Shown: positions 26,090 to 38,814 of the stretch, in pieces | How the letters are laid out: every line of letters starts with the position of its first letter | Position numbering within the stretch: position 1 is the stretch's first letter | From: Ichthyophthirius multifiliis | Taxonomy: Eukaryota; Ciliophora; Oligohymenophorea; Hymenostomatida | Direction of reading: 5' to 3' | DNA: 64,000 nt | Assembly: GCF_000220395.1 (NCBI RefSeq) | Contig: NW_004087074.1 | Location: 23,321-87,320, forward strand | The notes under the pieces: model-generated | Database searches by the model: none | What the model saw: only the letters and a program-made list of their open reading frames with translations | Told to the model about the DNA's origin: nothing | Position numbers and translations under genes: made by a program

Positions 26090-27759
26090 TCATATTTAAT
26101 CATTTAAAAGTTAATTATTATCTTTATAATATTCTAATAAATTCAAGTTATTATCTATTATATTATTATTTAAACATTGATCTTAATTGGAAGATTCTTT
26201 TATAAAATTTTAATTAAGCTTTTCGTTTCTAAAAAAGCAAAGTTTTTATTTTTTATTATTTTAATTTCCTTCTAAAATATTAAAAGTTACTGTTTTACTT
26301 CTTCTATCTTTTCGCTTTTAGTTTTTTATTAAGCAACTTTTTGGTCTATTTAGTTTTTTCTATTTTAAATTGATAAAACCACATGATTAGTTTTATTTTA
26401 AACAAAAACTTGATTTATTTGTATTGTTTTCACTGTCTGATGTTATAATAATTTCTCCATTTTATAAATGATTTTTTAGATAAAACTTGAATTCTTCAAA
26501 TTCATATTTTTAAAACTAATTTTTGGCTTTTTTCAATAATAATTCGACATCTTTATCATTTTTTTATTCTATTAGATTATTATTGATATCTGTTTGTACT
26601 TTTTTGCTATTTATTTTAAACTTTTTAGTAATAATAATGGATTTTGTATATTATTTATGTTAATTTTTCTAATTTAATCTAATAAAGTTCATTATTATTT
26701 AAATCATCTAATTTTAGATACATTATTAAGTTTTTATTCTTCATCAGGATTTTTTTTTTTTTTGGATTTAACTAGCTTTAACATTTATTCTTATCGTAAT
26801 TATTCTAATTTTTATTTCACTTACTCTTTTTATTTTTCTTATTTTGTTTTTTCTTATTTTTGTTTTTTCATTAATTCTTTTACTCTATTTAAAGTGGCAT
26901 GATCAAAATATTCTTTAGAAATTTATTATTAAAAATATTAATTTTAATTATTTTCTTAAGTATTAATTGTATATTAGCTTTTTTAAGATTTTTGAATGTT
27001 TTTAGGGGGTACATTTTCTTTTATTTCTTTTATAGACTTTTACTCTTGTTTCTTTTTTTAATTCTTTTATTAATTTCTAATACGTATATCTTCTTCTTAT
27101 TTTTTAAGTTTTTCTTTTAATTTTTATAATCGTTGTTGTTTCTCTATTTTTTCATTTTCTTATTATTATTTTTCAACTTTTTTTTTTATTTAATTATTTT
27201 TTACTTTTTTTTACATTTAAATTTTAGGTGATTTTTTCTTATTATTTCATCTATTTATTAACCTCTCTTTTCTTTTTTATTTAATTTTTAGATTATAGTA
27301 TTATACTTTGATGTAAATCTTCATAATCACTTGAATTATTGTTTTATTTATTTGAAAAATAAACAATTTATTATTATATATTTTATTTTTCATGTTAGTT
27401 GATTTATTATTCATTTTATTTTGTATTTAATTAAGATAATTTTTTTTATTTTCTAATTTCTATTTATTTTTTTATTTATTTATTGCTTTGCTTAAATAAA
27501 TAATAATGAAAAATAAACCTTTGAATGATATTATATTTGTATCATCTTATTTTTACATTAATTGAGGCTTTTTCTATTCTTTTTATTATTTTTATATTAT
27601 TATTATGCTTTGTGATTCTTACTAAGGCTTATCTTTTGATTTATATTTTTTATTTTTTTTTAATATTTAATTTTTACTTTATTGTTGAATATCGTTAATA
27701 TTAAAATTAATACAATTTTCAACCTTTTTACAAATGAATTTAGTTTGTATTTCGGCCAT
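26090..27759 (-). CDS. Lys/Gln/Asn-rich low-complexity protein
   Basis: Unrecognised. It starts at ATG 27759 (MAEIQTKFICKKVENCINFN) and ends at TGA 26090-26092. It is extremely rich in Lys, Gln, Asn and Ile, with predicted coiled-coil stretches and a serine-containing C-terminal part (NGEIIITSDSENN, RRSKTVTFNILEGN). At least one frame change, by intron or a homopolymer slip, is needed in the first third and another around 27.0 kb; I have not fixed those junctions. It converges with the Trp-Gly LRR gene (281 bp between stops). The + strand across this interval shows only hydrophobic shadow frames. Confidence 0.55.
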
Positions 27760-28871
27760 TTTTTTTCGAATTCTAATTTTTTAAAACCAATTATTATTAA
27801 TAATAAAGGATTTTTTTTAAAAAAAAATATTTAATAATTCATAAAATAATTTATTTTATTGAAAAAAATAATAATTTATATTTTAAATATTAATTATTAA
27901 GTTTCTATTAAATAAATAAATAAATAATAATTTATTTTTTATGATATGAAGATATCGTAAATATATTTTTTGGTCAATTAAATCTTTTTAAATGTATATA
28001 TCTTTTAGATTAGTTTAAGTTTACAAAAATTTTGTGTAAAAAAAAAGTACAAATTTATTAAATTAAAATATTTAATTATAAAATAGGTAAAAATCAACTA
28101 TTACTCCCGCCCTTAAAAATAAAACACATTTAGTTAATGGTTTAATCTTACAACAAACATTACAATTTCTTTACTTTCAAATTCATTTTATTTAAATTTC
28201 TATAAATTTTATTTATCTATTTTATGATAGTTATTGAGAATTTATTTATATTAACAAAAAATAACATCACTATATTTTTAACTTAAATAATCGTTCTAAT
28301 TATATGAAATATCTAAAAATATATATAAGATCAAAATATTAATGATATGTATTTAATATTATCTAAAAATATATTTTTAAATTAAAAGTATAAAATATAT
28401 AAATAAATAAACCAAAAATATTAAATATGATTAAAATGAAAACTAATTTATAATTATTATTAATTTTTAATGCATTTATTTTTATTATATAAATAATTTA
28501 TATAATTTTTTTGTGAAAAGAAATCTATAGTTAATTTATTTTTATTTAAGAAAATCATTATTTTATATTTTTATAATAAAGCTTTATAATTTTTTTTTTT
28601 TTTTTATAAATATCAAAAATACTTTAGAACATTTTAATCTTATTAATATAGATTGTTTAAAAAAATAAAATCAAAACATATCTTAAAAGTTTTAATTTAA
28701 ATTTAAAACCCATTCACTTACGTTGATTGTAATATTGATGATTAATTAGAAATTTTCTAAGTTTAATAAAAATAAGAAATCCTTTAAACAATATTAAGAA
28801 TATAAAATATTATAAATATACTCAAATACAACTAGAAAATTTTGTTTAAAAATAAATTAATTAATTTTTAG
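27760..28871. other. A+T-rich intergenic region
   Basis: No supported gene. Includes ATAAATAAATAA-type short repeats near 27910 and a T14 run near 28587. Confidence 0.5.
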
Positions 28872-29275
28872 ATGATGAAATTGAAAACTATAAAAAAAAG
28901 AAATAGAATTGAATTAATTAAAAAATAAAAACAAGAAGAAAATCCAAATAATTATATTTTGAATTAATAAATTAATGAATAACAAAAGCAAATAGATAAT
29001 ATAAGTATAATACACGCTTCTAAATATATATTTATTTAGACTTGTTAATATTTAATTAAATAAAAATATAAAAATAGTGAAAATGTAATCAAATTTTAAA
29101 ATTAAAAATTTTTAATTTAATAAATAATGTAATTTATAAAAATATTTAAAAAATAGAATTAATTTATTTATACGAGTATATGTGATGCTTTTTAATGATA
29201 ATTATTGTTAAATTAAAGAAAGAAATTAATATAAAAAGTATAATGAAAATAAAAAACTTATTTAAATTTATTGAA
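28872..29275 (+). CDS. Possible small gene, hypothetical
   Basis: From ATG 28872 a TGA-free frame reads MMKLKTIKKRNRIELIKK, then QEENPNNYILNQQINEQQK and a varied stretch IHASKYIFIQTCQYLIKQ. Continuation past about 29,100 needs a frame change, and the end is uncertain. No family is recognised. Composition is mostly Lys/Asn/Gln/Ile, so chance is possible. Confidence 0.3.
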
Positions 29276-29798
29276 TAATTTTAATAAAAAAATTTAAAGA
29301 ATTTATATTAAAGTTTTAATATAGTTTTTATATAAAATATTTAAGTTGAAAGATACTTGTAAAATAAATCTTAAATAATATATATATAAAAAATCAATTA
29401 ATAAATAACAAAATATTTTAATAAAAAAAAAAAAAAATATAATTATATATATAATAAAATAAAATTAAATTCATAAATAAAATTTATAAATTTTATAACA
29501 AATATTAATTGTCTTATAACTATATAAATTCTTTCAAGGGCGCTATATATCGCATTTAAGTTTTTAATTTGTAATAAATTTTTCAATTTAAAAAATTAAA
29601 AAATAAAGATTTTTAATTATAACAAGACTAATATTACTAAATAAAGCATTATATCATGAGAAAAAATAAAAAATATTACATAAAATATTTTATAATATTT
29701 AAAGAAAAATTATTAATATTATATATATAAGCAAATAAATATAATATATTATAAATAATAATATTTTATATAAGTTATTAAAAGATAAAAAAATAAAA

Positions 29799-32476
29799 AT
29801 GACTTAGACTCAATAAAAAATAAATTAAATTTTTCAATAGTTTTCAAATAATTAACACATAAGCATTTTTTAAAATCTAATAAATTTAGAAGATTAATTT
29901 TTGAGTGAATTACGTCGAAAAAATCCCAAAATAATAGAATATTTTAATTAAAACGTATAAGTAATTACACATATTATAGAGAATATAACATATCATAATA
30001 TATAAGATAATTCTTAAAAAATAAAATAAGCTTTTTATTCAAATTAAATATTATGTGATCCATATATATAAAAATAGATAATAAAAAATTTAGATATTTA
30101 TATGGTAAAAATTTATGAGTTCTTAAATTAAAAACCATATTTAAATGAAGTTTTGGCTTCATATTCCCAGAATTTGTTTTTAGAAATATTATAATAAAGA
30201 CCTTCAGAAATAATAGAATATATATTTAAATCTGAAAATATAATAAAAAATTTATTGGTGCATATATATGATAAATCTATAAGTACATAATATTTAAAAA
30301 AAAAAAAAAAATATATATAAACTTAAAAAGGTAATATTTTCAAAGAAATATTCCTTATAGAAAGTCAAAAATTATCTGGAAAAGCATAAGTATTTATAGA
30401 ACAGAAAAAATAAGTAATAGATGATATTTTAAATAAAATAATTTTTTTTGAAATGAATGAAATTGAAAATATTTAGGAATTCTTTTGTGAAATTATTAGT
30501 AAATATTTTTTTATTTAAGATGGAAGAGCTTTAATTGAATATTTATGTTCCGAAAAAAGTATTAATTGTATATTTTAAGGATTTAAAGAAAAAAAAAATT
30601 CCTATACAAGTAAATAAACTGCAAAAATAATAGAGCAATTAATTAATTATTATATTTTTAATGCAAACTCTTTTGCTAAAAACTATCCTGAAGACAGTGA
30701 GTATTATCAAATTATGATGAATTAATATGAAAATGTACCTTTCGTGAAAAAAATAACAGAAAATATAGATTTTTTAGCGGAAGAGTTAACCAATAATAAA
30801 TAAAAACGTTAATTTGGAAGTGAGAAGTTGAAATATGTTTAAATTATAGGTTTATTATTTAAATTAAACTTTCCATGTATATAAGATAAACTGATGGAAA
30901 AAAAAACAATGTAAATATTAATAAATATATTTTTCTTATATGAAAAAAATAATATTTTGCATATGGAAATATTTAAAATAGTAGAATATTTATTTTTATA
31001 AAAAGAAAATAATAAAAAATTAATTTTAAATTTATTAAAAGAAATAAAAATTATTGAATTTTTTGTTAATAATATTATTTTTGAAGAAAAAAATAAATAA
31101 AGTTTTGTTTGCTTTCTTGTTGAAATTTGTGATTTTATTTTTGATTTTTTTAATAAAAATGAAGACTTTTTAAAAAAATAAGAAGATAATTTATACGAAT
31201 TTTTTTTTTAATAACTTTAACTTTTAAGCTCTAAATTAGATTTTTAAAAGGAAAAAGATTGCCAAGATATTGGAAATTTTGCACTTTAAATAGAATAAAA
31301 AAACTCTTTTTAATAATTCCTTTAAATCTCCAATAATGAAAAAAAAAAAATAGATTAAGAGGATGATTAATATTATTCATATAATGAAGAAGAAGTCAAA
31401 GAAATTGTTGAAAAAATAAAGTATAAAAAATAGTTTATAAAATAAAATGAAAATAGAAAAAAGTTCAAGTCATTATTAAATTCATCTTCACAAAATGTTA
31501 CTTCTTCTGAAAAACAAAGGATGAAAGTTTCTCTATATTAACCTAAAAGCTAAAACAGTAATTAAGTTTCCTTTTATTCCTCAACAAATATTCAAAATTC
31601 TAATAATGACTAATTTGTTAATAAACCACTTAATGTGTTAGATTCTTTTCATAATTAATAAGGATTCAAAGAAAGTAATGGCTAAGATATTTCTAATGAT
31701 GAAAATAATAAATAGAAAACAAAAGAATAAAATAGTTAATAAATATTTGATGAGTTAAATATTTATTAAAATAATGAAAAATCAAAAATTGGAGATTGCG
31801 AAAAAAACATCGAATAAAATTAATAGTAGATAAATAAATAATTTTAAAGTTAATAAAATAATGAGAAAAAAAAATTAATTAACTTCGATTAAAAAAATAA
31901 ATTTGAATAATAAAGCGAATAAAAATTATAAAATTTAACACAAAAAGACTCTTTGTAAAATGATTAATCAAATAAAGTTTATAAAGATAATTAAAGTTAT
32001 TAGTATACATAATAAAAAAATGATCTTTAAGAATAATAATAGAAAAATTAAAAGATTTAAAAAAATTACGAATAAAAATTTGAAGAAGATAAATAAAATA
32101 TAATAAATTCAAAAATAATTCAATAAAAAGAGAATGAAACTTAAATCGAAAAATAAAATAATAGAAACTAAAAATAGCAAACACAAAAAATAAATTCAAT
32201 AAATGAATAGAAAAATTCTGATTAAAATTAAAATAATGATAATAAAAAATTTGATATATAATAAAAATAAATTTAAAATAATTAGAATTAAAAAATAAAT
32301 AGTGATAACAATAAAAATTATAAATAACTAAATAATTAATTTTCTTAATTAATTTAAACTGAATATACTTAAGCATAACAAATTAATTTATCTTAAAATA
32401 AAATATAAAAATAACTGTTAAATGTTTAATAAAATTATGGATAAGATAATTAATAAACGTAATTCCAATTTACCAA

Positions 32477-32534
<58 letters not shown>

Positions 32535-33753
32535 CTTTATAGTTTAATCCTTAAAGCATATATATAATATAATAAAATAGTTAAAATTAAAATATTAAAA
32601 AATATAATTAACATAATATTAATAATAGTAAAATACATGACATATAAAACTAATCTCAAATTATCTAAAATTAATCATAATGCAATTATAACCTAAATCA
32701 AAACAATTAAAATTAATACCAAAATAAATAAGAATATATCTCTTCTTCAAATAAAGAAATCGATTTTAAACCATAACCATAGTTCCAACCTGTGAAATCA
32801 ATAAATTAAACTACAAGCTTAAAATAATTGAAGCTTGCTTAAGAAAAAATCCGATAAAGCATAGACCTTTAAAAAAGTGAAATTAATTATTCTAATTAAG
32901 ATTTATTGGCAAACACAAATATTCTATATAAAAACAATTAAAAAAATAATTTTGAAAATTTTACAAATACCTAATAATAATTCCCTACTTTTTCTACAAT
33001 TCAGAACGTTAATAAAACTATTGATGAAAGTATAAATTTTTCTTAATTCGAATACATAAATGAAATTTAATAGCAAAATAATGATAAAATCAATTTAAAA
33101 AACAATAATAATTAATAATTTAATTATTTTAATAATGTACCCTATGATTTTAATGCTAGTTCATCTTCTCGTTCTAAATCTCCTTTTCCTTAATTTCAAG
33201 TGTTACAAAATAATAATAAAAATTAAAATATTGAATAGTAATTTTATTATTAAAATAAAAATATGAATACACCTTTAGTAACTTTTTCTTAACTAATTTA
33301 ACCTAAAAAAACGAAGGCTTTATTAGTTAATGCAGTTTTTAAAAAGATGATAATTACAAAACAAGATCTATGAGTAATAATTTAGGTAATTAAAGTGCAA
33401 TTGATAATAAATTTTAAATGAGAAACTCATAACTCTAACAAAAATAATAAATTGAAAAGAGTTAAACTAAACTAAAGAATTATTATATTAGTAATGAAAT
33501 AGAAGATATTGTTAAAAGATATACTAAAAATATTAATTAAACAAATATAAATGAATAAAAAAATGAAAGTAATAATTCCTCATATTAAAATTATTATGAT
33601 TATTCTATTAATAGAAATATATAAAGATAAAATAGAGATGAAAATGTTAATGCAATATAAAATTAAATTAAAGATAAAAGATTTTTAGATTTAATTAAAA
33701 GTGGAAATACTTAATATAATAAAAATATATATAATTTATAATAGAAATATTGA
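29799..33753 (+). CDS. SAPS-domain (SIT4/PP6-associated) phosphatase regulatory protein
   Basis: The N-terminal 550 residues form one uninterrupted frame from ATG 29799 (MTQTQQKINQIFQQFSNN). They match the SAPS architecture of PPP6R/SIT4-associating proteins by pattern: INLEDQFLSELRRKNPKIIEYF at the start, DGRALIEYLCSE in the middle, then LKYVQIIGLLFKLNFP and LINIFFLYEKNNILHMEIFKIV, the last resembling the family's FF-Y-NN-LH segment. Such proteins bind PP6/Sit4-type catalytic subunits and steer substrates. The C-terminal 700 residues are an Asn/Gln/Ser-rich disordered tail, ending KRFLDLIKSGNTQYNKN before TGA 33751-33753. The frame shifts within a poly-Asn AAT repeat (about 32476-32533) and again at a T5 run (33336-33340). 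No intron is needed elsewhere. Family assignment is by motif resemblance only. Confidence 0.62.
32476..32533 (+). repeat. (AAT)n coding microsatellite, poly-Asn/poly-Gln
   Basis: About 18 copies of AAT inside the SAPS-like gene. Upstream the frame reads the repeat as Asn; downstream coding continues only in the frame that reads TAA (Gln), so the repeat itself carries a net frame shift. Confidence 0.9.
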
Positions 33754-35381
33754 AATTTAATATTTTTATTATTTATAAATTATAAATATTAGTTTTAATT
33801 TTAATCCTTAATTTTTTAAAGAATTTAGTTTTTTTTTTCTTTAATTATTTTAACTTTATGTTTTCTTTTTATATTTTTTAATATTACAGCAGTTTATAAA
33901 ATTTGTATCTAGTATATTTATTTATTTAGTATTGCCTAATAATTATAGTTTAGACTGACATTCTTAAAAATTATATATGTATTAGTATAGTTTAATTATT
34001 GTATTAATTATACATGTTTTAGTGTTTCATTGTAGTTCCGAATAAATTGAGATTATTTTTATCAAATTCTTCTTTAATATATATAATTTTATTCCTTTTA
34101 TTTTTATATATTAATAATTTTTATTTATTTATTCATTTTTTAAATTAAATATTTTTATATATTCTATTATAATGTTTTCTTGATTTTCTTTTTTATTTTT
34201 CATTCTTTTAAATTAATAATAAGTATAAAAATAGTTCAAATTAAATAAAAACTATTTAGTTTTTATTTTATTTTTATTTATAGACTATTTTTTTAAATAT
34301 TTTTTTTTAATTTAGATAAAAAAAAAAATTATAAAATAAAAATAAATAGTTCTTTTTATATAAAAAAACAAATAAAAAACAATAGTTTTATATTTTTTTT
34401 GAAAATTATGAATTACTTATTTTATAAAAATAAAAGTAATTTTGAAACATATAAATTTTTTGTTTTAATTAAAAATATTTTTTTTTTTTTATAAAAGTAT
34501 ATATAAACATAAAATGATATCTAAAAATATTTAAATTAAAAGAAAAAAATTAATAATTATAATTAATAAATAAAAATTATAATTATTAGTATACAAAAAT
34601 AAAATATATATAATAAAATTATATCAAGTAAATAATTTTTGCAAAAAAAAATTATCTCAACCGCTCTCTATAATAAAACAATAAATATTTATAGAATTCT
34701 ACAATTTAATATTTAAATTATATTTTTAATTGTTATTTTAATTAGCAAGCATTATATACTTATTTTATTATCTAAAAATATTAAAGCTTTCGTTTTTGTT
34801 TGTTTGGATTATTTACTTATATTATTTTCATTAATTTACTTTGCCTAATACTTTTGTTTATTTTATATATATTTTTCAACAAAAAAAGGGTTTTAACTAA
34901 TCATTTTGGTTTAACTTTTTTTTCATATATTATTAAATAAAAAAATCAAATATATTTTAGTAATAAAAAAAATTAAATTAATAATAAATATTTAATAGCC
35001 TTTTTTTATTGAGTTTCTAACAAAAATATTATATATTAATAAAATAAAAATATGAATAATAATTAATATATACAAAAATTATTTGTTTAAAATACAAAAT
35101 ATAGCTAAATATTTTTTCTTAATTTGAATATATTTATTTTTAAGAAAGAAGTACAAAAAATAATAGTATTAGAAATATTTTTATAATGTATTTAACAATT
35201 TTTTAGGAATATGCATTTCTTAAAATATTTTTTTTAATTATGGGATGATTTTTATTTGAAAGATAAAAAATAAATTCCATAATTAAAATAAAAAAATAAA
35301 TATATAAATTTAACTTTTTTCATTACCATTAAAGCTAATTGTTGATTATTATATAAATTATTTAAAAGTATATTATCAAGT

Positions 35382-35434
<53 letters not shown>

Positions 35435-35576
35435 AAAATATTAAAAATAATTATATATTCAAAAAAAATAAAAGAAATATATAATATTATTAAATATATT
35501 TTTTGTTAATAATATAATAATAACTTTTTATAAATAATAAAAACAATATTTGCTTAAAAAAAAATTAAATTTAAAA
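33754..35576. other. A+T-rich intergenic region
   Basis: 1.8 kb between two + genes, with poly-T, poly-A and a long TA run (35385-35433). No supported gene or RNA was seen. Confidence 0.5.
35385..35433. repeat. (TA)n microsatellite
   Basis: Near-perfect TA run of about 49 bp in intergenic DNA upstream of the 35.6 kb gene. Confidence 0.93.
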
Positions 35577-36299
35577 ATGTGGAAGAAAAGTTAAGAATAA
35601 TATAATTTTATTCAAGTAGAATTTATGACAAATAAATAGAAGATAAAAAAAGAAGTAAATCCTAAAAAAATAAAGAGAGAAATAAGAATTTTGGGACAAA
35701 AATAATCATGATGAAGAGCCTTAATTAATATTAAATGAAAGAGAATTTTATGATGTAGATTTTTATTAAGAAATAGAAATTCCAATATCAAAAGAAGAAA
35801 TAACAATTTAAGATATAACAAGTTTCTTTATGATAAACGACAAAGAAAAAGATATTAAAAAAAAGAGAATCTTTCCAAAATTAACTAAATTTTATGTTAC
35901 AAAAGTTAAAAAATTTGTTCTATTTGTAAATGGTTAAGAAATAAAAGATGTAAATTAAAAATTAAGTATGAAATAATGTTAAACCTAGAATTTGATATTT
36001 GAATTTATCTATGTAAAATAATAATTTATTTAATCTATTGTTAATTAAGTAAAGCATTAAATAAATAACTTCTTTTATAATTTATTAGATAAACTTGGAC
36101 TTTTGAATTTGTATTTAGAATATAAGAAGGAGTAAGGATAAATAAAAACTGAATTAGCTAATATTTTAATTTAGAATATTTTTAATAATCCTATTTTTGG
36201 AGGAAAAACTATTTTAATAAAAATTCTAATGATTTTTATGCAAGTTTTTTCCCTTTTGCTTATCCTTTAGTTTATGTAGTCAAAAATAAAATTCTATGA
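35577..36299 (+). CDS. Hypothetical protein, about 240 aa
   Basis: Unrecognised. ATG 35577 starts MWKKSQEQYNFIQVEF and TGA 36297-36299 ends VYVVKNKIL. A well-formed protein is obtained only if the A7 run at 35664-35670 is one base too long and the T4 run at 36164-36167 one base too short; the two changes cancel. The middle contains KQEFWDKNNHDEEPQLIL, FYVTKVKKFVLFVNGQEI and DKLGLLNLYLEYKKE. The end is aromatic (YFWRKNYFNKNSNDFYASFF). No membrane segment or signal peptide is evident. The conserved-looking acidic-aromatic composition argues against chance. Confidence 0.5.
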
Positions 36300-37214
36300 T
36301 TATAAAATAAAATTAACATTTGATTAATATTATATAAGATTTTATCATAAATAATATTATTATGTATTACATATATGTAATTATATAATATTAATAAGTA
36401 TTTATTTTAGTTATTATATTTTCTACTTTTTATAGTTAATTACTTTTAACATAACATTTTCTTTATTAATTTATTTATAATTATTTTAAATAATTAAAAT
36501 ATTTATATATTTCTTCAATTAATAATAGAATTAAGAAATTTTATATTATTATTGATTTCCTTTAATATCAAATATAAATTTAAACAAATTTAAAACATTT
36601 ATTATTATAATTTTATATAATTATGATTTTATATATCTTGTTTTTATTTATTCAAATATTCAATATTATTAAAGATACTAAATATTTTTTTAATCAGCTA
36701 ATTATTGAATTCTTAGATAATCCTTTTTTCTCTACTTTCCAAATATTAATTCAAGCCTCTATTATTTTTTTATCATATACATTTTTAATCATTTCTTCCA
36801 TTTTATTTATTCTATTCTTCTTCCAATAATTTTAACATCTTTTGCTTTATTTTGTTTTATTTAATAATTATTATAATTTATTTACATATTATATATTGCA
36901 TTTATTTACCTATTATATATTGTATTTATTATCACTATTAAAAATATACTAAGAAAAAAATTATTATTTTTTCTAATTCTTTAAATTGTTGTCTAAAATA
37001 AATTTATTTTTTATTTTATTCTATAAAATAAAAATAAAATAAATAATTATTGATTATTTTTATATTTTTTTTATTAATAGTTTTAATATTAAATAAAATT
37101 AAGAACTATTTAAAAATAGAATAGTTTTATAAGAACAAGCTATTTATGAAATTTTATTTAAAAAAACAATTTATAAAATTTTATATAAAAAAAAAAATAT
37201 CATATATTATAGAA
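36300..37214. other. Intergenic region with ambiguous ORF and short tandem duplication
   Basis: A + frame at 36623-36829 (68 codons, hydrophobic, free of any TAA/TAG) faces a Lys/Glu-rich minus-strand reading (MEEMIKNVYDKKIIEA); neither can be extended convincingly. Around 36870-36925 a unit of about 26 bp (TATTATATATTG-ATTTATTTAC) is tandemly duplicated with small changes. Confidence 0.4.
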
Positions 37215-38200
37215 TCAAATTATCTGATTTTTGTATTAATTTTTAATATTTACTTACATGCCTACTCTTTTTATATTATTAATAATTGTTTTAATTCTAA
37301 TTTGAAATTTTTAAACTTTTATTAAATTTAATTCGTTTTCATGAATATATATTTTATCATTAGGTTTCTTTTTCATGCTTTTATGAATCTTTTTTATTTT
37401 TAGATTTATTTTAGTTATCTAATTATTTCTATTTAAGTTTTACTTAATCTAATAAACTCATTTTTTATATATATATCAATATTTCTTTGTTCTATTTTGA
37501 AATTAAGATTTTTGTAGTTATTATTTTAAATTATATTTTTTATTAATATTAATATTTCTTTTATTATTTTTGCAAATTTTACTTTTATCTTTTTTTAGGT
37601 TTTTATACTTCTTATGATCTTTCTTATTCAAAATATGTATTTTTTATTCAATTTTTTTTTACTATTTTAGTTAGTAAACTTATTTTATTCTTTGTAATTA
37701 TACTTAATTTAATTTTTATAACCAATATACTATTTTAAATTGTAAAGATTATTTATTATTGATATTAAATACAAAATATAAAATTTATCTAATTTATAAG
37801 CTTTTTAATTAATTAAAACTTTTTTTTTTTTAGCAATTTATTTTTAAATATACATTTATTCTTAAATTTATTTTTTATAATTATAATATTTTTATTTTTC
37901 TTTTAATTTCTTTATTAATATGTTTTATAATTTGATTTAATAAAAATGATTTGGATATTAAAAAACTATTTTTCTTTTTTAAAATAATTTATTTTATCTT
38001 TAATTCTTTTTATTTCTCATTTTATTGTTTCTAAAAAAATTATTTACAAATTAAAAAAATCATATTCATTAACTTTTGAAGCATATTATTAACTTTTGAA
38101 GTATTATTAACAATTTGAATTATGTATTTTATTTTTTTAATTTATATTTTAACGCTTTTTGATTCGTATAAAAGTTTTTCTTTCTTTTTGTTTCACTACT
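37215..38200 (-). CDS. Possible Lys-rich hypothetical gene(s)
   Basis: The minus strand is Lys/Asn/Gln-rich and largely TGA-free. An ATG at 37461 starts MSLLDQVKLKQKQLDN; in a second frame MKKKPNDKIYIHENELNLIK leads to TGA at 37215-37217. The two may be exons of one gene, but I cannot place the junction. Further minus-strand Lys/Asn-rich sequence continues to about 38.2 kb. Boundaries and gene number are uncertain. Confidence 0.3.
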
Positions 38201-38372
38201 TTTCAACTTTATTTTTTAAAAATATTAATCTAAATTCATATCATTATGTTTTTATTTTATTTCTTAAATTTTTATATTTATAATTTCTTAAGAAATAATT
38301 ATTTATAATATACATTCCACTAAAAATATTAAATTATTTAATATGTTTTATTTAAAAAACTTTAATATTTTT

Positions 38373-38402
38373 ATATATGATATATATATATATATCATAT
38401 AT
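38373..38402. repeat. Perfect TA-rich palindrome
   Basis: ATATATGA, a central TA run, then TCATATAT: a perfect inverted repeat of about 30 bp in intergenic DNA downstream of the kinase-LRR gene. It could form a hairpin; no function is known. Confidence 0.8.
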
Positions 38403-38814
38403 TATCTTTTTATAAATGTTTTTAACTAAATATATATTTAAGATATATGTATATATACAAATATTTTATATAAATTAGTTTTTTTTATTTATTTTAAATA
38501 GAGTTTTTATTTTATAATTATATAAAATGGCTGCTAATTTTAATGTTGGTTTAATTATAAAAAATTAGATATTTTAGAATTATATAAAAAAAAATTATTA
38601 ATATATAATTATTTATTAATATTTTTACGCAATAAAATATTTATTTATTTAAATTTATTATTATATGATTTTTATTTATAATATTATTTTAATAGAATCT
38701 TAATAAATAAAAAAATATTATTTACATTTCATTAAAAATAAACATATAATATTATTTTAAATTTTAAAAATAATCATTTATTATGAATCTAAACCTCATT
38801 AATATGTTATAAAT

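Noticed and set aside
26899-27120. Hydrophobic + ORF that looks like a membrane protein
   Set aside because: It is antisense to the Lys-rich gene at 26.1-27.8 kb; the minus strand has the coding-like composition.
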